A stretch of 64,000 nt of DNA from Paenibacillus sp. FSL K6-1330 (GTDB lineage Bacteria > Bacillota > Bacilli > Paenibacillales > Paenibacillaceae), in the NCBI RefSeq assembly GCF_037976825.1, contig NZ_CP150269.1:331001-395000 (forward strand). Direction: 5' to 3'. The notes beneath the pieces were generated by a model. That model had not been told where the DNA came from. It saw only the letters and a program-made list of their open reading frames with translations, and searched no databases. The first letter of the stretch is position 1; every line of letters begins with the position of its first letter. The translations under genes were made by a program, and so were the position numbers. Below are positions 26,483 to 34,634 of the stretch, piece after piece.

Positions 26483-26519
26483 AAAAATGACTACAGAAAA
26501 TTCTGTAGTCATTTTCTAT
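26483..26519. terminator. Bidirectional terminator
   Basis: AAAAATGACTACAGA-AAAT-TCTGTAGTCATTTTC; perfect stem with A and T tracts on both sides, between convergent genes. Confidence 0.85.
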
Positions 26520-26532
26520 GAAAGTCAGAAGA

Positions 26533-27873
26533 TTAAGGAATGACTTTCCACACGTCGGCTCCACCTGGAGTCTCACCTAAAGTCCACCATTTCGCTTCAT
26601 AGTTCACACCGTTATGGGTTACTTTGCTGCCACCAACATAAACCGTGGATGCATCCCAGGCAGGGTATGTGACAGGTGCGCTAGGTGTCGTTACATTGAC
26701 AATATTGCTAGCAGCGGATACATTGCCAGCGGCATCAAGAGCTTTTACCGTAAAGGAGTAAGCCGTATTTGGCGACAGGCCTGTAACCGTGTATTCAAGC
26801 GCTGAACCCGAAACCGTAGCGACTAATGTCGAGCCTTGGAACACTTGATAGCCAGTTACACCCACATTGTCCGTTGAAGCATTCCACATTAAAGGCACTG
26901 TAGTAGATGTAGTTGTACCCATCACATGTAAGCTTGTAGGTGCTGAAGGAGCCTCCGTATCAGGACCTACTACAGCTAGTGTGGTAAAGGATGCAGGATT
27001 GCTGGCGGGTGATATGTTCCCAGCAGCATCTACTGCTTTAACGGTGATGTTATAAGTTGTATTCGGTGTTAAGCCTGTTAGATTGTAATTCAATGCACTT
27101 GTGGAACCAATTTGGGTTGAGCCGTTAAAAATACGGTAATTCGTAACGCCAACATTATCAGTAGCAGCATTCCAAGAAATTGTTGCACTCGTGGTTGCGA
27201 CATTGGAAGCTGTTACTCCTGTCGGAGCAGTTGGCGCTGTTGTATCTGGATTTCCACCACCGGTGAAGTTCACATCGATAACGTTATAGAATGCATTTCC
27301 TGTGTCCGCAATTTCCCAAACAGCGAGGATGACTTGATACCCCGTTCTGCTCGGTACGTTACAAGTGTCGGAATAAGTATTGGATGGCATCCCTTTATAC
27401 GGTACATTACAGAAAGGGGTTAAGTCGAAGGATGCACGAGTTAATGGTGCATTCGGGTCCCAGTCCTGCTTGGTAATGTAGTATTTCCAGCTAGCTGTAG
27501 CATGCGGCACTTTTAACTTCCAGTCAAAAGTCGTTTGTCCAGGTGAAATGTTTACTTTTGTCCAACGAGTTGCGGATTGCTGATCAAGTGGAGCGAACAA
27601 GCCGTTAGCACTTGCAATTTTACCATCGGCTGGACCTGCTGCCGGGAATCCTTTTGCTGCTTCTAAGCTATACGGTTCATAAATAATAAGTCCACAATTC
27701 GTATTGACTCCTCTTGCACATAAATCCGCACGGCTGGAAGGATTACTTACATATCCGTGAGCGGATGCTTTGGACTCGAATAAGAATAGTGTCATAACAG
27801 CGAGCGTCATTAATAGACCGCCAGCCAAGACCTTCTTAATGAGTCCGGAATTGGGAAAACGTAGGGTTAACAT
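26533..27873 (-). CDS. Secreted chitin-active lytic polysaccharide monooxygenase (AA10) with Fn3 and CBM5/12 domains
   Basis: A 446-residue secreted, copper-dependent enzyme that oxidatively cleaves chitin. A signal peptide ends in SKASA, exposing His in HGYVSNPSSRADLC as the first mature residue of the histidine brace; PHATASWKYYIT holds the second His. The AA10 domain (to about residue 210) is followed by two fibronectin type III domains (about 215-300 and 310-395) and a C-terminal chitin-binding CBM5/12 (YPAWDASTVYVGGSKVTHNGVNYEAKWWT). The start is ATG at 27873 or TTG three bases earlier, after AGAGGAGG. It fits a chitin-degrading soil lifestyle. A fragment of a related Fn3 gene lies at 15.1 kb. 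Confidence 0.93.
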   Translation of the reverse strand: MLTLRFPNSGLIKKVLAGGLLMTLAVMTLFLFESKASAHGYVSNPSSRADLCARGVNTNCGLIIYEPYSLEAAKGFPAAGPADGKIASANGLFAPLDQQSATRWTKVNISPGQTTFDWKLKVPHATASWKYYITKQDWDPNAPLTRASFDLTPFCNVPYKGMPSNTYSDTCNVPSRTGYQVILAVWEIADTGNAFYNVIDVNFTGGGNPDTTAPTAPTGVTASNVATTSATISWNAATDNVGVTNYRIFNGSTQIGSTSALNYNLTGLTPNTTYNITVKAVDAAGNISPASNPASFTTLAVVGPDTEAPSAPTSLHVMGTTTSTTVPLMWNASTDNVGVTGYQVFQGSTLVATVSGSALEYTVTGLSPNTAYSFTVKALDAAGNVSAASNIVNVTTPSAPVTYPAWDASTVYVGGSKVTHNGVNYEAKWWTLGETPGGADVWKVIP

Positions 27874-28210
27874 CAATAAAAAAACCTCCTCTTTTAGATA
27901 AACTATGCACGAAGAACCAAACGATCATTCGTACCTTGATGGCATAACGACGTGTTTTCTCACCTCCTTCCAGGTCAATATGTATGCTCAATAAGTAAAC
28001 ATAAATAACTAATGGTTGGTGTAATAAATGATTGTGTTGGTGAATAAGAGGGGATTTCTGACGTAGGTGGTAAAATATAAGCGGATCACATTTTAGGATA
28101 ATTATGGAATTAAAAGTAATTTAAAAACATTTTATAACAGGCTTTTGTGCACTGCAATAGTTAATGAGAACCAGAAGAGTGTGAAACATCCACATCTTCT
28201 CCCAGGATTA
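27874..28210. other. Upstream region of the LPMO gene
   Basis: AAGGAGGTGAG on the minus strand (27959-27969) is a strong ribosome binding site without a clear ORF. Otherwise no gene is seen up to the ssrA-like remnant. Confidence 0.4.
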
Positions 28211-28291
28211 ACTGAAGAAGACATTCAGGCTGACGTTACGGGGTGTCGGGGTTTCGCTTTCGATGCAGGGATTCGACTCCCCTCGGCTCCA
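28211..28291 (+). repeat. ssrA remnant, copy 6 (two tmRNA pieces)
   Basis: CTGAAGAAGACATTCAGGCTGAC matches tmRNA 5200-5222 with one difference; after a divergent 35-base bridge, ATTCGACTCCCCTCGGCTCCATA matches the T arm and acceptor end. So it is a collapsed tmRNA 3' half rather than only the terminal bases. Confidence 0.75.
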
Positions 28292-28294
28292 TAG

Positions 28295-28325
28295 ATAAAA
28301 CCCGCCCATAGAGCGGGTTTTCGCA
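28295..28325. terminator. Terminator after ssrA remnant copy 6
   Basis: AAAACCCGCCCATAGAGCGGGTTTTCGC; GCCCGCTC-type stem similar to that after copy 3. Confidence 0.7.
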
Positions 28326-28587
28326 TTTTTTATGGTTAAAATCTAGTCCGAAACTGTGTGAAGTAAAATAGCCGTAAAGCCGTATATCAAGATGCTGTCC
28401 TGATGTTCGATCGTTCGAGAACAGGGTGCAAAGTGAAAACATGCTTATGAAAACAAAGGTTCCGCTATAAATAAAGAACCCGACAGTACATCGGGTTGGA
28501 TAAATTCGTGAATTGTAAAAAAAATCCTCGCGTTAATCGGTTAAATGAACGGACTCATTGAAAATTTGGTCAACTCGCATTATTACA

Positions 28588-28782
28588 TCAGCCACCCATA
28601 CCTTTATAACGGTGCGCAAGTGCTTTATGGTAATATTCTTGCTCGGCATATTTATAAAAGAACGGTGGATTGCCCGCGCAAGCCATCTTCATTCGCTCAA
28701 AATGTTCAGCTTTCACAAAATGATAACCAGCCATTTGTTCAGGATCGTAAGACCTATTTTGTAAATAAACCGTTTCGGACAA
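28588..28782 (-). CDS. Small hypothetical protein, 64 residues
   Basis: Minus-strand ORF with a TTG start nine bases after AAAAAGGAG. The protein (SETVYLQNRSYDPEQMAGYHFVKAEHFERMKMACAG, ending HKALAHRYKGMGG) is rich in aromatic, His and Met residues and has no membrane segment. The ribosome binding site and a sensible amino-acid composition argue for a real gene; the overlapping plus-strand frames lack both. No family recognised. Confidence 0.5.
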   Translation of the reverse strand: MSETVYLQNRSYDPEQMAGYHFVKAEHFERMKMACAGNPPFFYKYAEQEYYHKALAHRYKGMGG

Positions 28783-29058
28783 AATAACACACTCCTTTTT
28801 AGATTTGGTGTTCGATCTAGGCAATAATAATATATGTCGATAGCCCAAAAATCTCCTGTGATATTAGCCTAATCTAGGTGGAAATACTCGAGGAGATTGA
28901 AGAATTTACGCCCCTATCATCCGAACTTTATGAGGGGAAAGGATATCCCATCTACGGCTTTCTTATTTTGCACAACACTTCTCTGGAACACCACATAGGT
29001 ATTTGTCATATGTTATATAGATGTGTTTTTCAAATTATGACAAAGGAGTATGCAACTC

Positions 29059-29382
29059 ATGAATAGATTTATGTTCTATGGCTATCCGCGACCATATGCC
29101 CCATTCCCAGCTCCGCAATATTATCGGAATGAAGATGTACAGCGCAAGGAAACTTCGGTATTACCAAAAAATGTTATGTATACGACAACTGTGGAACCCA
29201 AATTCACTGAGCATTTGATCCAGCACATAGGGCTAATGATTGCCATCACGACAACTGTCGGCAAATTGGTAGGTACTCTGGATGATGTTTTCATTGATCA
29301 CGTAGCTCTTGTAGTCCATGGAAAAAAGCATCACATTCGATTATGTGAAATCGTTTATTTTGAAAAAGCAGAAGAGAAATAA
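29059..29382 (+). CDS. DUF2642 family protein (YuzF-like)
   Basis: A 107-residue protein. The first 45 residues are Tyr/Pro/Phe-rich (MNRFMFYGYPRPYAPFPAPQYY), and the rest is a small beta domain, IGLMIAITTTVGKLVGTLDDVFIDHVALVVHGKKHHIRLCEIVYFE, matching the DUF2642 pattern found in Bacillus spore-associated proteins. AAAGGAG lies ten bases before ATG 29059; an ATG nine bases earlier is too close to it. An IS1182-like element has inserted into the hairpin terminator just downstream. A spore-coat role is plausible by family but not shown. Confidence 0.75.
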   Translation: MNRFMFYGYPRPYAPFPAPQYYRNEDVQRKETSVLPKNVMYTTTVEPKFTEHLIQHIGLMIAITTTVGKLVGTLDDVFIDHVALVVHGKKHHIRLCEIVYFEKAEEK

Positions 29383-29475
29383 ACAATGGACGAGAGCCGA
29401 TCTACGAGGCTTTGAACGAAATCTTCATCAAGGAAGGGCTAGGAATTGTTCATGGTTAAGATCAATACGAAAAAA

Positions 29476-29492
29476 GGCACCGTTTCGGTGCT
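29476..29492. repeat. Left target duplication of the IS (palindromic)
   Basis: GGCACCGTTTCGGTGCT, repeated exactly at 31049-31065. GCACCG-TTT-CGGTGC is itself a terminator stem, and the right copy still has its T run. Confidence 0.8.
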
Positions 29493-29602
29493 TAGGCTGT
29501 CGAGAAAGTCTCGACAGCTCTTTTTTGTATATTTAATTCAACACGACACCGCGTTAATATGGTATAATAATAGTAAATAAACCGTTCGGAAGGGTGTTAA
29601 AT

Positions 29603-30175
29603 ATGTTGCGTTCGAACCGAGAAAAACAGCAGGCTTACGAGTTCGTTTCGATTGAAGAATTGGTTCCTCAAGATCATCTGCTCCGTAAAGTGGACAAGTA
29701 TATCGATTTCTCTTTCATCGACGAAAAGGTCCGTCCGCTTTACTGTGCTGATAATGGGAGACCAGCCATCGACCCTGTCGTGTTATTTAAGATGATTTTC
29801 CTCGGTTATTTTTACGGCATCCGTTCCGAACGTCAACTCGAACGTGATATTCAGACCAACCTCGCCTATCGCTGGTTTTTGGGGTTAGGTCTGACCGACA
29901 AAGTGCCGGACCATTCTACGATTAGCTGGAATCGTCGCACTCGTTTTAAAGATACGGAGATTTTTCAAGAGGTCTTTGATGAGATTGTGCTGCAAGCCAT
30001 TCAGCACCGTATGGTAGGTGGACGCGTCCTGGTTTCCGATTCGACCCATGTCAAAGCGAATGCGAATAAGCATAAGTACACAAAGGAACAGGTTTTACAA
30101 AACACCCGTGATTATGTAGGTGAACTTAATGCCGCCGTAGAGGCCGACCGGAAGGCACATGGAAAAAAGCGCTAA
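29603..30175 (+). CDS. IS1182 transposase, N-terminal frame
   Basis: The first part of an IS1182-type DDE transposase, about 190 residues: LRSNREKQQAYEFVSIEELVPQDHLLRKVDKYIDF, the InsH-like domain, then LVSDSTHVKAN with the first catalytic Asp. It ends at TAA 30173 just after A-AAA-AAG (30163-30169), in the phase required for -1 slippage. A -1 shift there joins HGKK to ALKPRED and the second frame without loss. GGAAGG lies seven bases upstream, like the stimulatory element of dnaX. A simple one-base deletion would look the same. ATG 29603 after GGAAGGGTG is the likely start. Confidence 0.8.
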   Translation: MLRSNREKQQAYEFVSIEELVPQDHLLRKVDKYIDFSFIDEKVRPLYCADNGRPAIDPVVLFKMIFLGYFYGIRSERQLERDIQTNLAYRWFLGLGLTDKVPDHSTISWNRRTRFKDTEIFQEVFDEIVLQAIQHRMVGGRVLVSDSTHVKANANKHKYTKEQVLQNTRDYVGELNAAVEADRKAHGKKR

Positions 30176-30963
30176 AGCCTAGAGAGGACGTGATGGAGGA
30201 AAAGGAAGTCAAAGTGAGCACGACAGATCCGGACAGCGGTTATATGATCCGCGATGGGAAACCGGAAGGATTTTTCTACTTAGACCACCGTACCGTAGAC
30301 CTGAAATACAATATGATTACGGATGTACATGTCACTGCGGGAAATGTCCATGATTCTATACCCTATTTGTCCCGTTTGGATCGTCAACAACAACGATTTG
30401 GTTTTAAAGTAGAAGCTGTTGCTCTGGATTCCGGGTACTTGACTTCACCTATCTGCAAAGGGCTGCAAAGCCGAAACATATTTGCTGTTATTGCTCACCG
30501 AAGATTCCATCCGACTCAAGGTTTATTCCCAAAATGGAAGTTCACGTATGAAGCAGAGCGTAACCTTTATATCTGCCCGGCAGAGCACGAACTGCAATAC
30601 AAGACGACCAACCGCGAGGGATACCGGCAGTACGCTTCAGATCCTCAGCACTGCAAGAGGTGTCCGTTATTAAACGAATGCACGCGGTCTCGCAACCACC
30701 GAAAGGTGGTAACCCGTCACGTCTGGGAGGACAGCAAAGAATGGGTGCGAGGCAACCGGTTGAGTCGATCCGGGAAATATCTCTACCGAAAACGAAAAGA
30801 AACGATTGAGCGAAGCTTCGCGGACGCAAAAGAGCTCCATGGGTTTCGCTATTGCCGTTTGCGCGGGTTGCAGAACGTCAGGGAGCAGGCCCTGATGACA
30901 GCAGCCGTACAGAATATGAAGAAGATGGCGATCCACCTGGATCGCCTGGAAAACAGGGGGTAA
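30166..30963 (+). CDS. IS1182 transposase, C-terminal frame
   Basis: The rest of the transposase, in the -1 frame relative to the first part. STTDPDSGYMIRDGKPEGFFYLDHRTVD, the second Asp region VEAVALDSGYLTSPICKGL, a four-cysteine block (CPAEHELQ, CKRCPLLNEC) and the Glu-containing RKRKETIERSFADAKELHGFRYCRLRGL are all intact. An independent ORF could start at GTG 30190 or ATG 30193 but would lack the first catalytic Asp, so function requires the frameshift product. Coordinates begin at the slip-site frame. No other stop or gap is seen. Confidence 0.78.
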   Translation, partial: KALKPREDVMEEKEVKVSTTDPDSGYMIRDGKPEGFFYLDHRTVDLKYNMITDVHVTAGNVHDSIPYLSRLDRQQQRFGFKVEAVALDSGYLTSPICKGLQSRNIFAVIAHRRFHPTQGLFPKWKFTYEAERNLYICPAEHELQYKTTNREGYRQYASDPQHCKRCPLLNECTRSRNHRKVVTRHVWEDSKEWVRGNRLSRSGKYLYRKRKETIERSFADAKELHGFRYCRLRGLQNVREQALMTAAVQNMKKMAIHLDRLENRG

Positions 30964-31048
30964 TCCCCCACTTCCCCTTTTGAAGTGACCATTTGAAATG
31001 TGAGAAACCCTGTACTTTGAAAAAAGTACAGGGTTTCTCGACAATTTG

Positions 31049-31065
31049 GGCACCGTTTCGGTGCT
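31049..31065. repeat. Right target duplication of the IS
   Basis: GGCACCGTTTCGGTGCT followed by CTTTTTG; this is the original terminator of the DUF2642 gene. The 60 bases after it resemble 35540-35625. Confidence 0.8.
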
Positions 31066-31409
31066 CTTTTTGTTTTCTTAAAAGTCTTACAAATATCCAA
31101 ATCAACCCGGCGATGTCTTAATCGTTTGTTGTTGACGATCTATTCGGGACAGATAAGGAACCGAGTCATGTACATTGCCCGGCGTAATATGGACATTCGT
31201 AATCATATTGTATTTTTATCTGGTTTCCCATCTTTTTAGAAAGCGACTTGTCACTTTTCGAAGAAACGGATCACCTCTCTTTGTTCAATGAATTTTCATT
31301 TCATTTGTGTTTTTAATCACAAGCTATGGAGCATGAGGATGCTAGTTTAGAGAAGTAAACAAGATAAAACTTAATCTTTATATATTGAAACAAAACCGAG
31401 GTGAAGAAC
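31066..31409. other. Non-coding stretch with repeat B
   Basis: 31078-31125 (AGTCTTAC..., then TCCAAATCAACCCGGCGATGTCTTA) resembles 35576-35620. GTTGTTGACGATCTATTCGG near 31128 weakly recalls the Doc remnants. No gene. Confidence 0.4.
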
Positions 31410-32666
31410 ATGAGTGAATTCATTAATAACCGTGAAAATGGAGTTTCTGCTCATCGAACCGGCCGTATAAATATGCTCAAGGATATCATTAAAGAGCTGC
31501 ACTATGGAAAAAGCGTGGAGGAAGTAAAGGCCAAGTTTAATCAAGCCGTAGGGGAAATTTCCGTTGATGAGATTTCGGAGCTGGAGCAAGTGCTGATGCA
31601 GGAGGAAGGAATACCCGTAACTGAGGTACAGCGACTGTGCAGTGTGCATGCTGCCGTATTCAAAGGTTCCATCCAAGACATTCACAGAGCTCATCAACCG
31701 GAAGAGCAGCCTGGACATCCAGTGCATACCTTTAAAATGGAGAACCGAGAAATTGATCGACTGGCAAATTTCAGAATCGCCCTGCATCTGGATCAATTTC
31801 TTAAGGATCAAGGAGAGGCAAACCGCCTCAAATTGCTAGAGGATTTCAGTCTCCTCTATGATGTAGATAAACACTACAGCCGCAAAGAAAATGTGCTGTT
31901 TCCTTTTCTCGAGAAATATGGGATCTGTGGACCGACCAAGGTGATGTGGGCAGTAGATGACGGTATCCGATTGGGAATAAAAGAAGTGAAATCCAAACTC
32001 ACTCACTTTGATGGCAATGCCGAGACCGTAGTGGATCTGGCAAAACGCGTCTTAACCGAAGTAACAGAAATGATCTATAAAGAGGAACATATCTTATTAC
32101 CAATGGCTCTGGAAAAGTTGACGGAAGACGAATGGCTTCAAATTGCTGCCCAAAGCGAAGAAGTCGGTTATTGCTTAATTGCGCCCGATCAAGAATGGAT
32201 TCCCGAAAGAGCAGCTGAACCTGGCGCAGATCAGGGATTGGGGTCTTCTCCGCTGCAAGAGGGATATATCCGAATGAGTACAGGCATTTTATCGGTCAGA
32301 CAGATGGAATCCATCTTAAACCATTTACCAGTCGACCTAACCTTTATCGATGAAAATGATATCGTTCGATATTTTTCACAGGGAAAAGAACGAATCTTCG
32401 TTCGTACCAAAGCGGTAATCGGCAGAAGTGTTCAGAACTGCCATCCTCCGCAAAGCGTTCATGTCGTCAATCAGCTACTTGCTGATTTCAAGGCAGGTGT
32501 CAAAGATGCAGAAGATTTCTGGATCCCGGTTAAAGATAAATTTGTTTACATTCGCTATTTTGCCGTAAGGGATGAAGAAGGAAACTATTTAGGTACGCTT
32601 GAATTCACTCAAAACATTAAGCCGATTCAGGAACTCACAGGTCAAAAACGGATACTCTCTCCGTAA
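31410..32666 (+). CDS. DUF438 / hemerythrin-like / PAS protein
   Basis: A 418-residue cytoplasmic protein. Residues about 10-75 are the DUF438 domain (NMLKDIIKELHYGKSVEEVKAKF, then EISVDEISELEQVLMQEEG), followed by a hemerythrin-type HHE domain with HAAVFKGSIQDIHRAHQP, FSLLYDVDKHYSRKENVLFPFLEKYG and MIYKEEHILLPMALEK supplying His and Glu ligands for a di-iron site. The C-terminal 120 residues are a PAS fold (LPVDLTFIDENDIVRYFSQGKERIFVRTKAVIGRSVQNCHPP). Family members are linked to oxygen, NO or redox sensing. GAGGTG six bases before ATG 31410 fixes the start. Confidence 0.88.
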   Translation: MSEFINNRENGVSAHRTGRINMLKDIIKELHYGKSVEEVKAKFNQAVGEISVDEISELEQVLMQEEGIPVTEVQRLCSVHAAVFKGSIQDIHRAHQPEEQPGHPVHTFKMENREIDRLANFRIALHLDQFLKDQGEANRLKLLEDFSLLYDVDKHYSRKENVLFPFLEKYGICGPTKVMWAVDDGIRLGIKEVKSKLTHFDGNAETVVDLAKRVLTEVTEMIYKEEHILLPMALEKLTEDEWLQIAAQSEEVGYCLIAPDQEWIPERAAEPGADQGLGSSPLQEGYIRMSTGILSVRQMESILNHLPVDLTFIDENDIVRYFSQGKERIFVRTKAVIGRSVQNCHPPQSVHVVNQLLADFKAGVKDAEDFWIPVKDKFVYIRYFAVRDEEGNYLGTLEFTQNIKPIQELTGQKRILSP

Positions 32667-32706
32667 GTTGTTACGCGAACCCTAAAACCGCATCCAGAGA
32701 AAGTAA

Positions 32707-32769
32707 AGGGCAAAGCTGGGCCGATTTCCCGCCACCGTCATAGCAGATGCCGGATATGCGTCCTTTCCA
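32707..32769 (+). pseudogene. Transposase scrap
   Basis: AKLGRFPATVIADAGYASFP is encoded here; PATVIADAGYG is the region around the second catalytic Asp of IS1182/IS5-type transposases. Stops surround it. A perfect 18-bp inverted repeat follows and may be the right end of that lost IS. Confidence 0.65.
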
Positions 32770-32775
32770 TAAAAG

Positions 32776-32818
32776 AGGGCTGTCCTTCAAGTAGAATATC
32801 TACTTGAAGGACAGCCTT
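32776..32818. terminator. Long perfect hairpin
   Basis: GGCTGTCCTTCAAGTAGA and its exact complement around ATA, followed by TTTG. It is either the terminator of the upstream gene or the end of a lost IS. The following 260 bases up to 33084 hold no gene I can support. Confidence 0.6.
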
Positions 32819-33084
32819 TGTTGTTAAATCGTAACGGATTTCCTGCTAATGATGAACTGTACGGTTAGTCATGATTTAGGTCATTTGGCATAAGGTACTT
32901 TACTTTTAACTGGACGCTTTGGGTTTGAATTCGTAATCGGCTCTGTCCTCCGACTATGGGAAAAGGGAATTGGTTCCAAGGACCTAACGATTTTTTTGCT
33001 ATTCTGTTACTTGTTCCTTTTGTGAAGATGGATAACCTTTACTAGAATAATTACATTAATCTGTATATTGTTGAGGTGAGTGCC

Positions 33085-34116
33085 ATGGGCAAAATATTAG
33101 TTCCTCCGGAAAGACTTATGGAGATATCCCAACAATTTGCACAGGCCAGGGAGATCGGGGTGCAAATTTGCAACCACCTTACCCAGCAGATTCATATCCT
33201 TGAAAGTGGATGGGAAGGTACGACAAGGCAGCAATTCTATCAAAATTTCCAGCTTGCCCGTCAGCAAATGGATAATTTTACTGCAGCGGTGGGTTCGGTC
33301 AGCACGGAATTACATACGATTGTCAACCGCTTTAAAGAGGCCGATTCCACTCAAGCTTCGTTACAGGCAAGGACGGCCGCCGATCCGATTGATCAAACCC
33401 AGAACGTGTTAGACAGCTCGCTTGAAGCAAGAGATAATCTGGAAAAGTGGGGAACTCTCCTTTACAGCTCTGTGGGCGCTTCCTTAGTCTTAAGTAAGAC
33501 GGTACAATTCAGAGTAGATCCCAGAAATCCGTCCCGAGCCAAAATTCATAATGCGCCATGGGTTAAAGGCAAAGGTAACAATACGTTCTTGAAGAACCTG
33601 GCAAGAGGCATAAATCGCCAGATTGTGAACCCAGGCCTCATGATGAAAGGAATCAAAGGCTTTGATAGAGTGGCAAGCAAATTCGGTCTCAATTTTGGGT
33701 TAGGCTTTAGTCAAGCTAAGAACTTTCCTCAATGGACTAGACAGGTCATAGCCGGCGTAGAAAAAGGTAGATATGGGATCGCCACCAAGAAAATTCCAGG
33801 TATGATCGCCAAAAAGATATTCCCGATTAACGCAACCTTTAATGTGATCGGCGAGGCTTCCGGCCTTGTCAGTAAGTATCGTGAAGGCAAGCTTAACGGC
33901 GAAGAAGTAGCTGTAGCCGCATCCAACGTTGTTGTAAAAACAGCCGCGACCTATGGCGGGGCTGTAGCAGGCGGAGCCGTCGGTGCGATGATTGGTGGCC
34001 CGGTTGGTGCGGCCATCGGTTCCTATGTAGGTGGTACGGTTGGAGCTTTTGTCGGTGATGGCGCAGCTAAAGTTGTCGAAAAGGGAGTTCGCTGGATTAG
34101 CGGACTGTTCAAATAA
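33085..34116 (+). CDS. WXG100-type protein with glycine-rich C-terminal domain
   Basis: A 343-residue protein, candidate substrate of a type VII secretion system. Residues 1-95 are an ESAT-6/WXG100-like helical hairpin, with the turn SGWEGTTRQQFY at W42 and no signal peptide. Residues about 115-260 are basic with no known fold. Residues about 270-330 are a Gly/Ala-rich region with GxxxG-like repeats (GGAVGAMIGGPVGAAIGSYVGGTVGAFVG), as in pore-forming or channel-like toxins. GAGGTG six bases before ATG 33085 supports the start. Two genes follow closely; the trio resembles the yfjABC-type arrangement of Bacillus. No T7SS core genes are in the window. Confidence 0.75.
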   Translation: MGKILVPPERLMEISQQFAQAREIGVQICNHLTQQIHILESGWEGTTRQQFYQNFQLARQQMDNFTAAVGSVSTELHTIVNRFKEADSTQASLQARTAADPIDQTQNVLDSSLEARDNLEKWGTLLYSSVGASLVLSKTVQFRVDPRNPSRAKIHNAPWVKGKGNNTFLKNLARGINRQIVNPGLMMKGIKGFDRVASKFGLNFGLGFSQAKNFPQWTRQVIAGVEKGRYGIATKKIPGMIAKKIFPINATFNVIGEASGLVSKYREGKLNGEEVAVAASNVVVKTAATYGGAVAGGAVGAMIGGPVGAAIGSYVGGTVGAFVGDGAAKVVEKGVRWISGLFK

Positions 34117-34136
34117 TTTCAGGAAGGCGCTAAATT

Positions 34137-34610
34137 ATGAACGCAATATCTTATCGGAAATCCGTGGCATGGGGCAAATCACTTGGCAGTTTACTGTTTG
34201 TGTTGGCCTGCCTGTTTCTGCTGTACGCGGCTTTTTTTATGGATACTTCCTTTATTCGTAAGTTTTTTTGTATCACATCAGCCATAATAGGGATTCCGTT
34301 TTTTGGAGGATATTTGGTTGTCAGCTTGCCAAAGGCGCTGAAATCAGACACGCAGCTGCTCACCTACGATCAAAATTCCATTTCAGATGGTACGCGGACT
34401 GTAGCCTGGACGGAGATTACAAGCATCAGCTACAGCGGCCCTTCCATTCGGAAGTGGCTGCTTCCGAAATTTCCTGTGCTGATTTTTCATTTGAAAAACA
34501 GAGAGACCTGGACGGTGAATACGTATTATTTGTTGACCGATACCGAAATCCAGTCTGTCATGAAGCGCCTGCGGGGGCTGATCAGCCGTAACGGAAAGGA
34601 AACGAAATAG
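34137..34610 (+). CDS. STM3941/DUF5381-like membrane protein, candidate immunity protein
   Basis: A 157-residue protein with two membrane helices (about 14-34 and 42-63) followed by a small beta-rich PH-like domain (YDQNSISDGTRTVAWTEITSISYSGPSIRKW, then FPVLIFHLKNRETWTVNTYYL). This shape is common in immunity and accessory proteins beside WXG100/LXG toxins. AGGAAGG lies nine bases before the ATG, and the gene starts 20 bases after the WXG100 gene, so they form one transcript. A protective role against the upstream protein is inferred from position and shape. Confidence 0.65.
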   Translation: MNAISYRKSVAWGKSLGSLLFVLACLFLLYAAFFMDTSFIRKFFCITSAIIGIPFFGGYLVVSLPKALKSDTQLLTYDQNSISDGTRTVAWTEITSISYSGPSIRKWLLPKFPVLIFHLKNRETWTVNTYYLLTDTEIQSVMKRLRGLISRNGKETK

Positions 34611-34634
34611 ATCTGTACTGGAGGATTTGCTTAC

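Larger units (their letters stand above)
29493..31048 (+). mobile_element. IS1182-family insertion sequence, about 1556 bp
   Basis: A complete element by its ends: imperfect inverted repeats share TGTCGAGAAA at the left (29498-29507) and, inverted, at the right (31034-31043). It is flanked by a 17-base direct repeat made of a terminator hairpin. IS1182-type elements are known to favour palindromic targets. Each end carries its own hairpin terminator: GCTGTCGAGA/TCTCGACAGC with T6 at 29495-29524 and AACCCTGTACTTT/AAAGTACAGGGTT at 31005-31036, which would insulate the transposase from outside transcription. Confidence 0.8.

Noticed and set aside
27874..27990. Leader peptide upstream of the LPMO gene
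   Set aside because: A strong ribosome binding site is present, but the only short frames after it are badly spaced or run into the LPMO start.
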